The notes under the pieces were generated by a model that did no database searches, was not told where the DNA came from, and saw only the letters and a program-made list of their open reading frames with translations. From NCBI GenBank assembly GCA_964612925.1, contig CAZTFU010000009.1, positions 1 through 64,000 on the forward strand: DNA of 64,000 nt, read 5' to 3'. Shown piece by piece: positions 31,892-40,977 of the stretch. Every line of letters starts with the position of its first letter. Position 1 is the stretch's first letter. Source of the stretch: Phil1 sp964612925. Its GTDB lineage: Bacteria > Bacillota > Clostridia > Christensenellales > CAG-138. The position numbers and the translations under genes were made by a program.

Positions 31892-33268
31892 ATGATCCAT
31901 CAATATAAACTCGGCGGTTATAATATAGTGCTTGACGTATGCTCCGGTGCGGTACACGCAGTGGACGAATTGGCTTATGACCTGATAGCTATGTTTGAAA
32001 GCACCGATAAGGAAGAGGCAATAGCCGCCATTTCAAAAAAGTACCCTGCCGAATCCGTTGCAGACATCACGGAATGTTATGAGCAGATCGCCGCGCTGAA
32101 GCAAAACGGTGAGCTTTTTGTTGAAGATACGTTTGAGCCCATGGCGGGTGCATTAAAGGCAAAAACCTCAGGCGTTATAAAGGCATTGTGTCTGCACGTT
32201 GCGCACAGCTGCAACCTTAATTGCTCATACTGCTTTGCAAGTCAGGGCAAGTACCACGGCGAATGCGCAATTATGAGCTACGATGTCGGCAAGCGCGCAC
32301 TCGACTTTCTTGTTGAAAACTCGGGCACGCGCCACAACCTTGAGGTTGACTTCTTCGGCGGTGAGCCGCTTATGAATTTTGATGTTGTAAAGCAGCTTGT
32401 ATCATATGCGCGCAGTATTGAAAAAGAGAAGGGCAAGCATTTCCGCTTTACGCTTACAACAAACGGTATGCTTATCGATGATGATGTTATCGATTTCGCA
32501 AACAATGAAATGAGCAACGTGGTGCTCAGCCTTGACGGCCGCAAGGAGATTCACGACCGATACCGTGTTGACTATGCGGGCAACGGAAGCTGGGATAGAA
32601 TAGTTCCGAAATTTCAAAAGCTTGTTAAGGCGCGTGGCGGCGAGAATTACTACATGCGCGGCACTTTTACACACGCAAACCCCGATTTTCTTGAAGATAT
32701 ACGCACAATGCTCGACCTTGGATTCAATGAGTTGAGCATGGAGCCTGTTGTTACGGCACAAAACGACCCTTCCGTCCTGACGGAGGAGGACAGGCAAATC
32801 GTAATGCAGCAATACGAAAAGCTGGCCTATCTTATGCTTGAACGTGACGCCGATGGCAAACCCTTTACATTCTATCATTATATGATAGACCTTGGCGGCG
32901 GTCCCTGCATATACAAGCGCATTTCGGGTTGCGGATCGGGCACGGAATATATGGCCGTAACGCCGTGGGGAGATCTTTATCCCTGTCACCAGTTCGTAGG
33001 GGATGAAAAATTCAGGCTCGGTGACATATGGAACGGCGTAACCGCCCCCGAAGTGCAGAATGAATTTGCCTGTTGCAACGTATATGCACGGGAAGAATGT
33101 AAGGATTGTTGGGCAAGACTTTATTGTTCCGGCGGATGCGCGGCCAATGCTTATCATGCTACGGGCTCCGTGCGCGGAGTTTACAGCGCGGGCTGTGAGC
33201 TTTTCAAAAAACGCATGGAATGTGCCATTATGGTAGCAGTGGCGCGGGAGCTTGGCAAGCAGGAATGA
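31892..33268 (+). CDS. scfB: SCIFF radical SAM maturase (thioether/ranthipeptide synthase)
   Basis: 458-residue SPASM-type radical SAM enzyme. An N-terminal peptide-binding (RRE-like) part YKLGGYNIVLDVCSGAVHAVDEL is followed by the SAM cluster CNLNCSYC and the C-terminal SPASM cluster cysteines (GSGTEYMAVTPWGDLYPCHQ, then CKDCWARLYCSGGCAANAY and GCELFKKR). Sequence and position behind the SCIFF precursor identify it. It installs thioether crosslinks in the precursor. ATG 31892 was chosen (AGGGA upstream); the TTG at 31871 overlaps the terminator region. The stop overlaps the decarboxylase start by 4 bases. Confidence 0.95.
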   Translation: MIHQYKLGGYNIVLDVCSGAVHAVDELAYDLIAMFESTDKEEAIAAISKKYPAESVADITECYEQIAALKQNGELFVEDTFEPMAGALKAKTSGVIKALCLHVAHSCNLNCSYCFASQGKYHGECAIMSYDVGKRALDFLVENSGTRHNLEVDFFGGEPLMNFDVVKQLVSYARSIEKEKGKHFRFTLTTNGMLIDDDVIDFANNEMSNVVLSLDGRKEIHDRYRVDYAGNGSWDRIVPKFQKLVKARGGENYYMRGTFTHANPDFLEDIRTMLDLGFNELSMEPVVTAQNDPSVLTEEDRQIVMQQYEKLAYLMLERDADGKPFTFYHYMIDLGGGPCIYKRISGCGSGTEYMAVTPWGDLYPCHQFVGDEKFRLGDIWNGVTAPEVQNEFACCNVYAREECKDCWARLYCSGGCAANAYHATGSVRGVYSAGCELFKKRMECAIMVAVARELGKQE

Positions 33269-34596
33269 GCACGCCCATTTGTGATTTTGTAAAAAAATAC
33301 ATAAACTCCTCTCCCGTTCGGTTACATATGCCCGGGCACAAGGGAAAAAGCTGTTTGGGCTTTGAACCGTTTGACATAACCGAGATAGACGGTGCGGACG
33401 ATCTTATGTTGCCAAGCGGCATAATAGCCGAAAGTGAGGCCGAGGCAAGTCGTATTTTCGGTTCGCACACGTTTTATTCAGCAGGCGGTTCAACGCTGTG
33501 CATACAGGTAATGCTGTACCTTATTGCTCAGCATGCAGCACAATGCGGCAAGAAGCCCTCAATTTTAGCGGGCAGAAATGCGCACAAGGCATTTGTAAAC
33601 GCATGTGCCCTGCTTGATATTGATATAGAGTGGATTTATCCTGAGGAATGTGACAGCTATATAAGCTGTACCATTCCCGCCGAAGCAGTGTCTGAAAGGC
33701 TTGCAAACCGCCCCGATATTGCGGCGGTATACATAACAAGCCCCGATTATTTGGGCAACATACAGGATATTGCCGCAATAGCAGCTGTTTGTCATAGGCA
33801 TAAAGTATTGCTTGCGGTGGATAACGCACACGGTGCATATCTTAAGTTTTTGCCCGAATCGCTACACCCCATCGATCTCGGAGCGGACATCTGTTGTGAT
33901 TCGGCGCACAAAACGCTCAATGTAATAACGGGCGGCGCATATCTTCACGTTTCCCACCTTGCGCCAAAGCCGATATGCGATAATGCAAAGCCCGCCTTTT
34001 CGGTGTTCGGTTCAAGCAGTCCTTCTTATTTGATTCTGCAATCCCTTGATGCGGCAAATGCTTCCTTTGACGATTTTCGCGTTAGGCTTTGCGCTATGCT
34101 CACTAAGTTAAAAGAGCTTAAATCCGCCTTAACGGAGCATGGTTTTTCCCTTTCGGGTGATGAGCCGATGAAGATGTGCATCAATCCAAAAACATTCGGC
34201 TATACGGGGAACGAAATCGCCGCAATATTGAAGGCGGCGGGTATCTACATCGAATTCTGCGATTTGGATAATGTTGTACTTATGTTTTCACCTTGGAATG
34301 AACAACATGAGCTTGATAAGCTTCTTAATACGCTTTGCTCCGTAAAAAGAAAAGATGCCATACTTACTCCCCCGCCGCGCACACCCAAGGCGGAACGCAT
34401 ATTGTCCCCGCGAAGTGCAATTCTTTCACCTGCCGAAAGAATTGACGTAAAGAACAGTCTTGGCCGCATATCTGCGGCGGCGGCAATCGGTTGCCCGCCC
34501 GCAATCCCCATAGTCATTATGGGCGAACGGATAAATGAGGATGCAATAAAGTGCTTTGAATATTACGGCATAGACAGCTGTATGGTAGTAAAATAA
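33265..34596 (+). CDS. Orn/Lys/Arg decarboxylase-family PLP enzyme
   Basis: 443-residue fold-type I PLP enzyme of the SpeA/YaaO-type family. RLHMPGHKG near the start, FGSHTFYSAGGSTL, SPDYLGNIQDI, VDNAHGAYL and PLP-lysine in DSAHKTLNVITGGAYLHV are the usual landmarks. It lacks the N-terminal wing domain of inducible decarboxylases. Substrate cannot be told (arginine, lysine or ornithine). Its ATG overlaps the SCIFF maturase stop (ATGA), which implies translational coupling. A strong terminator follows. Confidence 0.88.
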   Translation: MSTPICDFVKKYINSSPVRLHMPGHKGKSCLGFEPFDITEIDGADDLMLPSGIIAESEAEASRIFGSHTFYSAGGSTLCIQVMLYLIAQHAAQCGKKPSILAGRNAHKAFVNACALLDIDIEWIYPEECDSYISCTIPAEAVSERLANRPDIAAVYITSPDYLGNIQDIAAIAAVCHRHKVLLAVDNAHGAYLKFLPESLHPIDLGADICCDSAHKTLNVITGGAYLHVSHLAPKPICDNAKPAFSVFGSSSPSYLILQSLDAANASFDDFRVRLCAMLTKLKELKSALTEHGFSLSGDEPMKMCINPKTFGYTGNEIAAILKAAGIYIEFCDLDNVVLMFSPWNEQHELDKLLNTLCSVKRKDAILTPPPRTPKAERILSPRSAILSPAERIDVKNSLGRISAAAAIGCPPAIPIVIMGERINEDAIKCFEYYGIDSCMVVK

Positions 34597-34634
34597 GAGC
34601 TGAAATTTTGTAAAAAGCAACCGTAGACCCTCTT

Positions 34635-34667
34635 AAAGCCGTGTGTGTATTACCTCACGCGGCTTTT
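34635..34667 (+). terminator. bidirectional terminator between decarboxylase and the split kinase gene
   Basis: AAAGCC...GTG and CAC...GGCTTT form an interrupted stem with T on one side and A on the other. Confidence 0.75.
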
Positions 34668-35463
34668 ATAAATCCACGTTGACTTCGTATTTATTATCAA
34701 TGAGTATGTAGCTTGTGCAATGCTTTTTAGCAAACCTAAGCATTTGCATATTGTCTGTCAAAACCCGTTCCATCGTGCATTCTTTATCGTCCGAACGGGT
34801 TTCAATTACGCTTGCATATTTCTTTATGTCGGCAAAGTGGTTTCGGATGTAGTTTTCACTCATTATCAGGCAATAGCACCTGATATCGGAAAGATATTCG
34901 GTAGCAAAGTCATTTCGCCAATCAATCGGAATGTAACAACCCTCGACGATCAGGTTTTGCCTGTTCTCAACGGCGGTTTTTATCATTTCGCGAACAATAG
35001 GCCACAGGTATGCAGTCAACTCGTTATTGTCGCTTGACGGTGTAAGGTTTGTGTTCCCGCTGCGAATCAAGCCCATCTTCAAGTGATCAACGGATAAAGG
35101 CCCTCTGAAATAAGAAACACACGGTTTTGAGGTGCTATTTTGCACCATGACTTTAGAAAAATGCTCGAAGATACGCCCCGGTATCTTACTGCGCTTTTTC
35201 TTCGTCATGGCACAAAATATCTACCTCAAAACTGCTTAGCACCTAAAAAGAGCAATGTTTGTGCTAAGCACAAGGCACGAGGGCGAAGCCATACTGGAGG
35301 TATGACGAGACCCGAGTAACGAAGTGATTGGCCAAACAGTGCCTTTTTAGGCGTATGTTTCTTATTTCAGAGGGCCTAAATACGGATATTTGTATTTTTC
35401 AAGAAGCTTCTGAGCAAGTACGGTTTTACCCGTATGCGATGCTCCCATAATCAGAATAATCAT
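34666..35463 (-). pseudogene. P-loop kinase-like gene split by a MITE-like insertion
   Basis: The N-terminal fragment (35463 down to 35378) reads 28 codons with a Walker A motif GASHTGKT. It then runs into the insertion and stops after six more codons. The C-terminal fragment (35097-34666) continues LSVDHLKMGLIRSG...NLIVEGCYIP. Removing 35098-35377 plus a 2-base duplication restores one 171-residue frame (KYKYPY-LSVDHLKM). The intact protein would be a small nucleotide-binding kinase of the adenylate/phosphoglycerate kinase-like type. An ORF beginning inside the insertion (ATG 35208) could still make a P-loop-less chimera. Confidence 0.85.
35098..35377. mobile_element. 280-bp MITE-like element with 21-bp perfect terminal inverted repeats
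   Basis: The ends AGGCCCTCTGAAATAAGAAA (plus one more C; 35098-35118) and the exact reverse complement (35357-35377) flank a non-coding core. A 2-base duplication (AA on the plus strand) fits the restored gene. The core folds as two large hairpins: 35124-35232, with GTTTTGAGGT pairing ACCTCAAAAC, CCATGAC pairing GTCATGG and AAGATAC pairing GTATCTT; and about 35233-35350, with GCTTAGCAC pairing GTGCTAAGC and CCTAAAAAG pairing CTTTTTAGG. No transposase; it would need one in trans. Confidence 0.85.
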
Positions 35464-35488
35464 TTAACAACTCACCATAATATATGCA

Positions 35489-35519
35489 AACCGCCCGAAC
35501 GATTTCCGCTCGAGCGGTT
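35489..35519 (-). terminator. hairpin after alr
   Basis: AACCGCTCGAGCG/CGTTCGGGCGGTT stem on the minus strand, 43 bases after the alr stop. T-run is poor, so termination may be weak. Confidence 0.5.
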
Positions 35520-35562
35520 GTGTAAATTTTCAAAAACGGTTTTGTGACTGCCGCTTTAGTGC

Positions 35563-36696
35563 TTATTCCTTATCAAAAAGATAGTCGCGATATGCAACCT
35601 CTTTACCGCCTTCAAAGTACACTTTGGGAACGCGGCGCGGCAATGCCGCCTGAAGTCCGTTGCGGTTAAAGTTGGTTACGGTTGCACCCTCGGGATAGGT
35701 CATGGCACCGTTTTCGTGGCCGAAAACAACCACCTCATCGCCTATTTTAACATTTGGCACATCACTTACGTCTATCATGCATTGATCCATACACATAAGC
35801 CCGACATACGGACACTTTACGCCGTTCACAAGGCACCAGCCCTGATAGTGCGAAAGCGCACGCGGGGCACCGTCAACATAACCAAAGGGCAAGGTTGCTA
35901 TTGTGCGGTCATGATCCGCTTTATCATTAAGTCCATATCCTATGCCCTCGTTCGCGGGCAACGTGAACAGGTGAACAATTTCGCTCTTTAGCTGCATAAG
36001 GGGGCGCAGGTTCTTTAGTTGCGGATTGAATCCATAGAAGAATGAACCGGGGCGCACCATATTATAGTGCATTTCGGGGTAGCTTATCGCGCCGATACCG
36101 TCATCTATGCTTTTCAGCGGGAAATGCACGCCGCGAGCCTCACAGCCCTTTATAAACTTTTCAAACAGATTCCACTGCTTATAGTCATCATCATGTGTTT
36201 CAAGCGCAAGGTGGCTGAATATGCCCCTTATTTCAATGTTCGGCAACTTCGCTATCTGCGCCACGACATCCATGTTTTCCTCCGTGGGTGCAAAGCCAAG
36301 ACGGTGTAAACCCGTATCCACCTTTATCTGCACCTGTGCCTTTTTCCCGCCCGCAGAAAGAACTTCCGCCTGGTGAAGCGAACATATCGTCTGCACTATA
36401 TTGTTTTCAGGGCCGTAGTGCAACAGATTATCGGGTGAAAGGCCAAGTACAAGCAGTTCACCGTCCTTATGAAAACGGCGCAACTCAAGCGCTTCATTCA
36501 GTGATGCAACACCGAAGAACTTCAATCCGTATTTCATCATGTATTCCATCATGATGACCGCACCGTGGCCGTAGCAGTCTGCCTTGATAATGGCCATAGG
36601 CTCAACATCGGGCCCAAGGTGCTGCCTAAGCACGTCTATATTATACTTCAGATTATCCAAATTGATCTCCGCACGAGTAGAACGCAAATGCTCCAT
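35563..36696 (-). CDS. alr: alanine racemase
   Basis: PLP enzyme making D-alanine for peptidoglycan; 377 residues. The N-terminal TIM barrel has the PLP-lysine in PMAIIKADCYGHGAV, then KVDTGLHRLGF. The C-terminal beta domain has GIGYGLNDKA with the catalytic Tyr and CMDQCMIDVSDVPNVKIGDEVVVFG. Ends without a tail. AAGGAGA is 9 bases before the ATG. It stands alone. Confidence 0.96.
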   Translation of the reverse strand: MEHLRSTRAEINLDNLKYNIDVLRQHLGPDVEPMAIIKADCYGHGAVIMMEYMMKYGLKFFGVASLNEALELRRFHKDGELLVLGLSPDNLLHYGPENNIVQTICSLHQAEVLSAGGKKAQVQIKVDTGLHRLGFAPTEENMDVVAQIAKLPNIEIRGIFSHLALETHDDDYKQWNLFEKFIKGCEARGVHFPLKSIDDGIGAISYPEMHYNMVRPGSFFYGFNPQLKNLRPLMQLKSEIVHLFTLPANEGIGYGLNDKADHDRTIATLPFGYVDGAPRALSHYQGWCLVNGVKCPYVGLMCMDQCMIDVSDVPNVKIGDEVVVFGHENGAMTYPEGATVTNFNRNGLQAALPRRVPKVYFEGGKEVAYRDYLFDKE

Positions 36697-36801
36697 AAAA
36701 ACGAGTCTCCTTCCGTTTGCTTATGATTTGCTTACACTATGATACAACTATTGCGGCCGAAGTGGAAGAGTTAAATAAAACTTTTTGTCGTTAAAATGCT
36801 G

Positions 36802-37305
36802 TTATGATGCGTCATTTCGCCTTATTATCATGTTGCAGCGGCTCCATGCTTCGCCATTGTAGGTAAACACGTTCGGCGTTGTATTCATCTCCTCAAAGCC
36901 CGCCTTGCGATAGCACTTTCTTGCTCCCGGATTCTGCACAAATACGTTCAAATGCACCGCACCCAAATTGGCGACGTTCAGCGCATACTTTACGGCAAGC
37001 CTGAGCATTTCACTGCCATAGCCCATGTTTCTTGCGGTATTATCAACTATAACGAACTTTAACAGGCCCTCATTTTGCTTCATATCAATATAAAGGCAGA
37101 AAAAGCCCACAACGTTCCCCTCGTCGGTAACGGCTACAAACGGGCAATTGTCAAGTCGTTCCTCATTAAGTAAAAAGGCATTAAAGGATTCCCTGTCAAG
37201 CGGATACGGCATAAGGTTTGCGCACCACAGCGCATGCGCCCTTTCGTCCGCAATCCAATGTGCTATGGAATAAAAGTCCTTGTTCATATATGGTCTTACT
37301 CGCAT
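36802..37305 (-). CDS. GNAT family N-acetyltransferase (RimJ/RimL type)
   Basis: About 167 residues. N-terminal MRVRPYMNKDFYSIAHWI, acetyl-CoA loop VDNTARNMGYGSEMLRLAVKYA, and VFVQNPGARKCYRKAGFEE (the helix common to RimJ/RimL-type GNATs). Substrate unknown; could be a small molecule or a protein N-terminus. ATG 37305 follows GGAGG; the in-frame start seven codons upstream has no SD. Confidence 0.85.
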   Translation of the reverse strand: MRVRPYMNKDFYSIAHWIADERAHALWCANLMPYPLDRESFNAFLLNEERLDNCPFVAVTDEGNVVGFFCLYIDMKQNEGLLKFVIVDNTARNMGYGSEMLRLAVKYALNVANLGAVHLNVFVQNPGARKCYRKAGFEEMNTTPNVFTYNGEAWSRCNMIIRRNDAS

Positions 37306-37340
37306 TTTTCCTCCGTATACACGCAATCGGTATCGACCGT

Positions 37341-37349
37341 ATTATACCA
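37341..37349 (-). promoter_or_regulatory. extended -10 promoter of the GNAT gene
   Basis: Minus strand TGGTATAAT, 35 bases before the ATG; no good -35. Confidence 0.5.
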
Positions 37350-37473
37350 TGCATTACGGTTTAATAGAAGCTCTATTCCCCTGCCCACATGCACTCAACC
37401 ATTCGGTTGGTTCTTTTTACGGCAAAACGGCAGCATATGCTTATGCCGCCGTCAATGTTTCATTTGAACCGTT

Positions 37474-38442
37474 CTATTCTTCTTCCGTCTTTATCAAGGT
37501 CGCGTCTAAAACTTTCAGCTCCGTCCCGTCTATTATCTCCATTACGGTATCGCCGTATGTGTCATACCAGTCATTCGCGTTTTCCGTTGTGGCAACAAAG
37601 CTTTTATCGCCCACGGGTTGCCAAATGAAATCCCATATGTCCTTGCCGTCATATGTGCCGATATAGCCTGACTTGTACTTTTCCTGTTCAAGGCCCGTGC
37701 CACACACGCCGAATGAATCCAAGCATTCGAAATGTATCCATCCCTCTTTACCTTGGGGACGAAAACTTATGCCAAAGGTTGTATTGCTGCCATCCGCTTC
37801 CTCTATCATGTATTCCCAGCCCTGTACATACGGTACACTTATGCCATAGCCAAGCTCATCTTCATATGAAACAAACTCGGTTTGGGCAGGCTCTACAATG
37901 TCAAAGTAAGCATAATATGCCTTTGATACTTTATAATCGCTTTGGGAGTCTATCATTTTCTTAATGCGATAGCTGCCTGCACCAAGTTCGCCGTAAAGAT
38001 AGCTCCAATTCACGTCCCACCTTACGGTTTCATTCGGCAGTATCAACCACGCTTCCATGGTCCAGCAGAGTTCTTCCTCAGACGGGATAGTCTCAACATC
38101 GACCCACCCGCTGTCGCTCAGCTTATCTATGCTGTACGGAGAACCCGTAGAGTATTCTTCTTCACTTTCATCATTGGACGTGCACAATATCGTAAGGCCA
38201 TTTTGCGTAATATTTTCCGTGCCGAGCGTTATATTAAGCCCGTCATCATAGGATACCACATGGCCTATACCCGCATAAGCATCCTTTTGTGCGATTTGTG
38301 ATGCATCATTTTCAGGTGTGGCAACCCATGCATCAACCTCGGGTGAGTTTTCCGCCTTCGGATCATCATTTTCAACCCTTGTGCAACCTAAAAGCGCGGC
38401 AGCAAGCATAAACATTGCCAAAGTAAGTGCATATTTTTTCAT
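37474..38442 (-). CDS. lipoprotein of unknown function with Ig-like segment
   Basis: 322 residues. Lipobox signal peptide (LAAALLGC). The middle part shows LTILCTSNDESEEEYSTGSPYSIDKL and later WDVNWSYLYGELGAGSYRI. This is the pattern of a bacterial Ig-like domain found in Firmicutes lipoproteins. A C-terminal part (about 185-310) has YEDELGYGISVPYVQGWEYMIEEADGSNTTFGISFRPQ. ATG 38442 was chosen because AGGAGG is 6 bases upstream. Role unknown; monocistronic. Confidence 0.75.
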   Translation of the reverse strand: MKKYALTLAMFMLAAALLGCTRVENDDPKAENSPEVDAWVATPENDASQIAQKDAYAGIGHVVSYDDGLNITLGTENITQNGLTILCTSNDESEEEYSTGSPYSIDKLSDSGWVDVETIPSEEELCWTMEAWLILPNETVRWDVNWSYLYGELGAGSYRIKKMIDSQSDYKVSKAYYAYFDIVEPAQTEFVSYEDELGYGISVPYVQGWEYMIEEADGSNTTFGISFRPQGKEGWIHFECLDSFGVCGTGLEQEKYKSGYIGTYDGKDIWDFIWQPVGDKSFVATTENANDWYDTYGDTVMEIIDGTELKVLDATLIKTEEE

Positions 38443-38507
38443 ATGAATCCTCCTGTATCGCAACTATATATATAACGCAGTCGCAATGCAAAAGGTTGCG
38501 CACGGTC

Positions 38508-38544
38508 AAAAAAACATCCGCACAGGTAACTCCATGCGGATGTT
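38508..38544 (-). terminator. terminator after ispH-rpsA
   Basis: AACATCCGCA/TGCGGATGTT stem followed on the minus strand by a run of seven T. Confidence 0.85.
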
Positions 38545-38601
38545 GAATGATCGTTTAAGCGCTTACAGCCTGAAAATCAGGCCGCGCAAGGCCGAATCAA
38601 C

Positions 38602-40977
38602 TTATTCCTCGTCCTTCTTTTCGGCATTTGCCATAGCCGCTGCGAAAAGTCCGGCAAGTGAAGTGGTGGACTGCTCAATGGGGGGCAGATCGTAGGAATC
38701 CTCTTCACGGCGGGCACGCTCACGGCGTTCGCCGCGCTCGGGCCTTTCACCACTCTGCTGAGCGGCACGACGCTCGTTGTTGTTGCGGCGGTTTTCACGC
38801 TCCTGCTGACGCTGAGCCTCCTGCTGTGCGCGCTGTGCGGCACGCTCTGCCGCAATGCGTTCACGCTCCGCCTTCTCATTGGCGATTTCAGCGGCGATTT
38901 CGGGATTCTCTTCGATAAGAGCATCGCGACGGCTGAGGCTGATGCGCTTGGCTTCAACATTAACGTCAAGCACCTTGCAACGAACCACATCGCCAACCTT
39001 GACTTCTTCTTCAACATTGTTCACGCGCTTTACGCCAATGTGAGAAATGTGTACAAGACCGTCAACCATGGGCTCCAACGATACGAATGCGCCAAAGGAC
39101 AGTATGCGAACAACCTTACCCTCAACTATATCACCGACGGCATAACGCTGATCGGCAGTGGCCCAAGGCTTGGGCTGAAGCTGCTTATAACCGAGAGCAA
39201 CACGCTGCTTGTTGGCGTTGACTTCCTTGATGATAACTTCAACTTCCTGACCGACGCTGAGAACTTCCTTGGGAGCCTTCACGCGACCCCAAGACATATC
39301 GGTAATGTGGATAAGACCGTCAATACCGCCACCGATGTCAACAAATGCACCGAAGTCGGTAATTCTGCGGACGGTACCCTTTATCTTGGAACCAACCTCA
39401 AGCTCGGCCCAACGCTGCTTGCGGGCAGCCTCGGCCTCGGCTTCCATAACGGCCTTATGGGAAGCAACAATGCGCTTGCGAGCCTTGTCAACCTCAATAA
39501 CCTTCAGGCTTATGGGCTTGCCTATCATTTCGTCAACCTTGTCAACATACTTGGTAGAAAGCAGAGAAGCGGGAACGAAGGCACGCACACCTTCTATCGT
39601 TGCGATAAGGCCGCCCTTTACAGCTTCCTTACCGATACCCTCGAATACCTTTTCCTTGATGTTTTCATCCTGTACAAGGGATTCCCACAGCTTTTTGCTT
39701 TCAACATTCTTATGGGAAAGCAGAACATTGCCTTCACCATCGTTTACCTTGATAACCTCTACCTCAATAGAGTCACCGATTTTGACTACATCGGCAGGAT
39801 TCACGTCCGCATCGGCAGAAAACTCGCTGCGGGGAATGAACCCATCGGATTTGTAGCCAATGTTTACACAGACCTCGCCGTCCACTATCTGGACAACGGA
39901 ACCGGTCAAAATCTGACCATTGCGAATACGCACAAGAGTCTTTTCAAAAGCAGCGGCAAAATCAGTGTCGCCTTCTGCCTTGTCCTCTGCGGGCTCGTCC
40001 GCTTTGGGTTCTTCGGTCTTTTCGGCCGCGCACTCGCAGGCCTCGTTCTTGCAGTCACACTCCGCTACAATGGGCTCTTCAACGGCAGCTGCAGCTCCCG
40101 TTTCGACTCCATCGTTTTCTACGGGGTTTCCAGCCATCGTCTTTTCCATTTCGCTCATCCTGGTAATTACCTCCCTAATTTTCCAATCGGGTGCTGATGC
40201 GCCCGACACAATCCCTATTATATCACTATGGGCGATTTTTTCAAGAGAAACTTCACTTTCTTTTGATATACAATGTACATATTTACAGTATTTTTTGCAA
40301 ACCGCGGCAAGCTTGGCGGTATTTGAGCTTTTCTTATCCCCTATAACGAACATTTGAGAGCAAAGTTTACTCAATTCCGCCGCCTCCTGCTGACGCGCGG
40401 CGGTCGTTGGGCACACGGTACGTTCTATCAATGCTTCACGAAAATGCTCCTTCGCGGCTGTGGCAACGCCGTCGAATCCGTCTGCCTCGGCCGTGGTTTG
40501 CGAAACAAGGCAAACGCTCATGTTCCTGTCAAGCGCAAGGACATCCTCTTTTGTGTGTACAAAAATCGCGCTGTCGTTACAGCAGCCGTTTATGCCGATA
40601 CACTCCGGGTGATCTTCCTTGCCGTACAAAAGTATGCTGCGGCCAAGCGCGTACTGAGTGCTTACTATAGAATGTATCTTTTCGACAAACGGGCATGTTG
40701 CATTAACGGTTTCGATGTTTCGCCCGCGACACGTTTCCATCACCCTTGGCGGCACGCCGTGCGAACGGATAAGCATGGTTTCGCCATCAGGCACGTCATT
40801 GGGGGAATCTACCGTTATCGCGCCCATATCCTCAAGCCGCTTTATAACCGCGCCATTGTGTATCAGCTCGCCTAAGATATACAGTTTACCGCGCTTGGTG
40901 AGTATTTCCTCCGCCATTGTTATGGCCCGCCTTACGCCAAAGCAAAAGCCTATATTTTCGGCTATTATCAGTTGCAA
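38602..40977 (-). CDS. ispH-rpsA: fused HMBPP reductase (IspH) and ribosomal protein S1-like protein
   Basis: 791 residues. Residues 1-280 are IspH (last MEP-pathway step to IPP/DMAPP), with Fe-S Cys in NIGFCFGVRRA, NATCPFVEKIH and ERTVCPTTAARQQEA. An acidic linker follows, then four S1 RNA-binding domains (about 352-420, 440-505, 525-595, 610-680; for example GSVVQIVDGEVCVNIGYKSDG and GTVRRITDFGAFVDIGGGIDG). It ends with an Arg/Glu-rich tail. This fusion is known in Clostridia. TTG start with GGAGG 7 bases upstream; overlaps plsC by 10 bases. Confidence 0.95.
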   Translation of the reverse strand: MQLIIAENIGFCFGVRRAITMAEEILTKRGKLYILGELIHNGAVIKRLEDMGAITVDSPNDVPDGETMLIRSHGVPPRVMETCRGRNIETVNATCPFVEKIHSIVSTQYALGRSILLYGKEDHPECIGINGCCNDSAIFVHTKEDVLALDRNMSVCLVSQTTAEADGFDGVATAAKEHFREALIERTVCPTTAARQQEAAELSKLCSQMFVIGDKKSSNTAKLAAVCKKYCKYVHCISKESEVSLEKIAHSDIIGIVSGASAPDWKIREVITRMSEMEKTMAGNPVENDGVETGAAAAVEEPIVAECDCKNEACECAAEKTEEPKADEPAEDKAEGDTDFAAAFEKTLVRIRNGQILTGSVVQIVDGEVCVNIGYKSDGFIPRSEFSADADVNPADVVKIGDSIEVEVIKVNDGEGNVLLSHKNVESKKLWESLVQDENIKEKVFEGIGKEAVKGGLIATIEGVRAFVPASLLSTKYVDKVDEMIGKPISLKVIEVDKARKRIVASHKAVMEAEAEAARKQRWAELEVGSKIKGTVRRITDFGAFVDIGGGIDGLIHITDMSWGRVKAPKEVLSVGQEVEVIIKEVNANKQRVALGYKQLQPKPWATADQRYAVGDIVEGKVVRILSFGAFVSLEPMVDGLVHISHIGVKRVNNVEEEVKVGDVVRCKVLDVNVEAKRISLSRRDALIEENPEIAAEIANEKAERERIAAERAAQRAQQEAQRQQERENRRNNNERRAAQQSGERPERGERRERARREEDSYDLPPIEQSTTSLAGLFAAAMANAEKKDEE

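Noticed and set aside
34666..35208. intact 180-residue kinase-like gene
   Set aside because: Its N-terminus lies in the inserted element; the true N-terminus with Walker A is on the far side of the insertion.
35281..35340. possible independent small RNA or attachment site inside the insertion
   Set aside because: The hairpins here belong to the internal inverted-repeat structure of the element; no promoter was seen.
39040..40197. 385-codon ORF on the plus strand opposite ispH-rpsA
   Set aside because: It mirrors the codon pattern of the S1 domains, has no SD and no recognisable motif.
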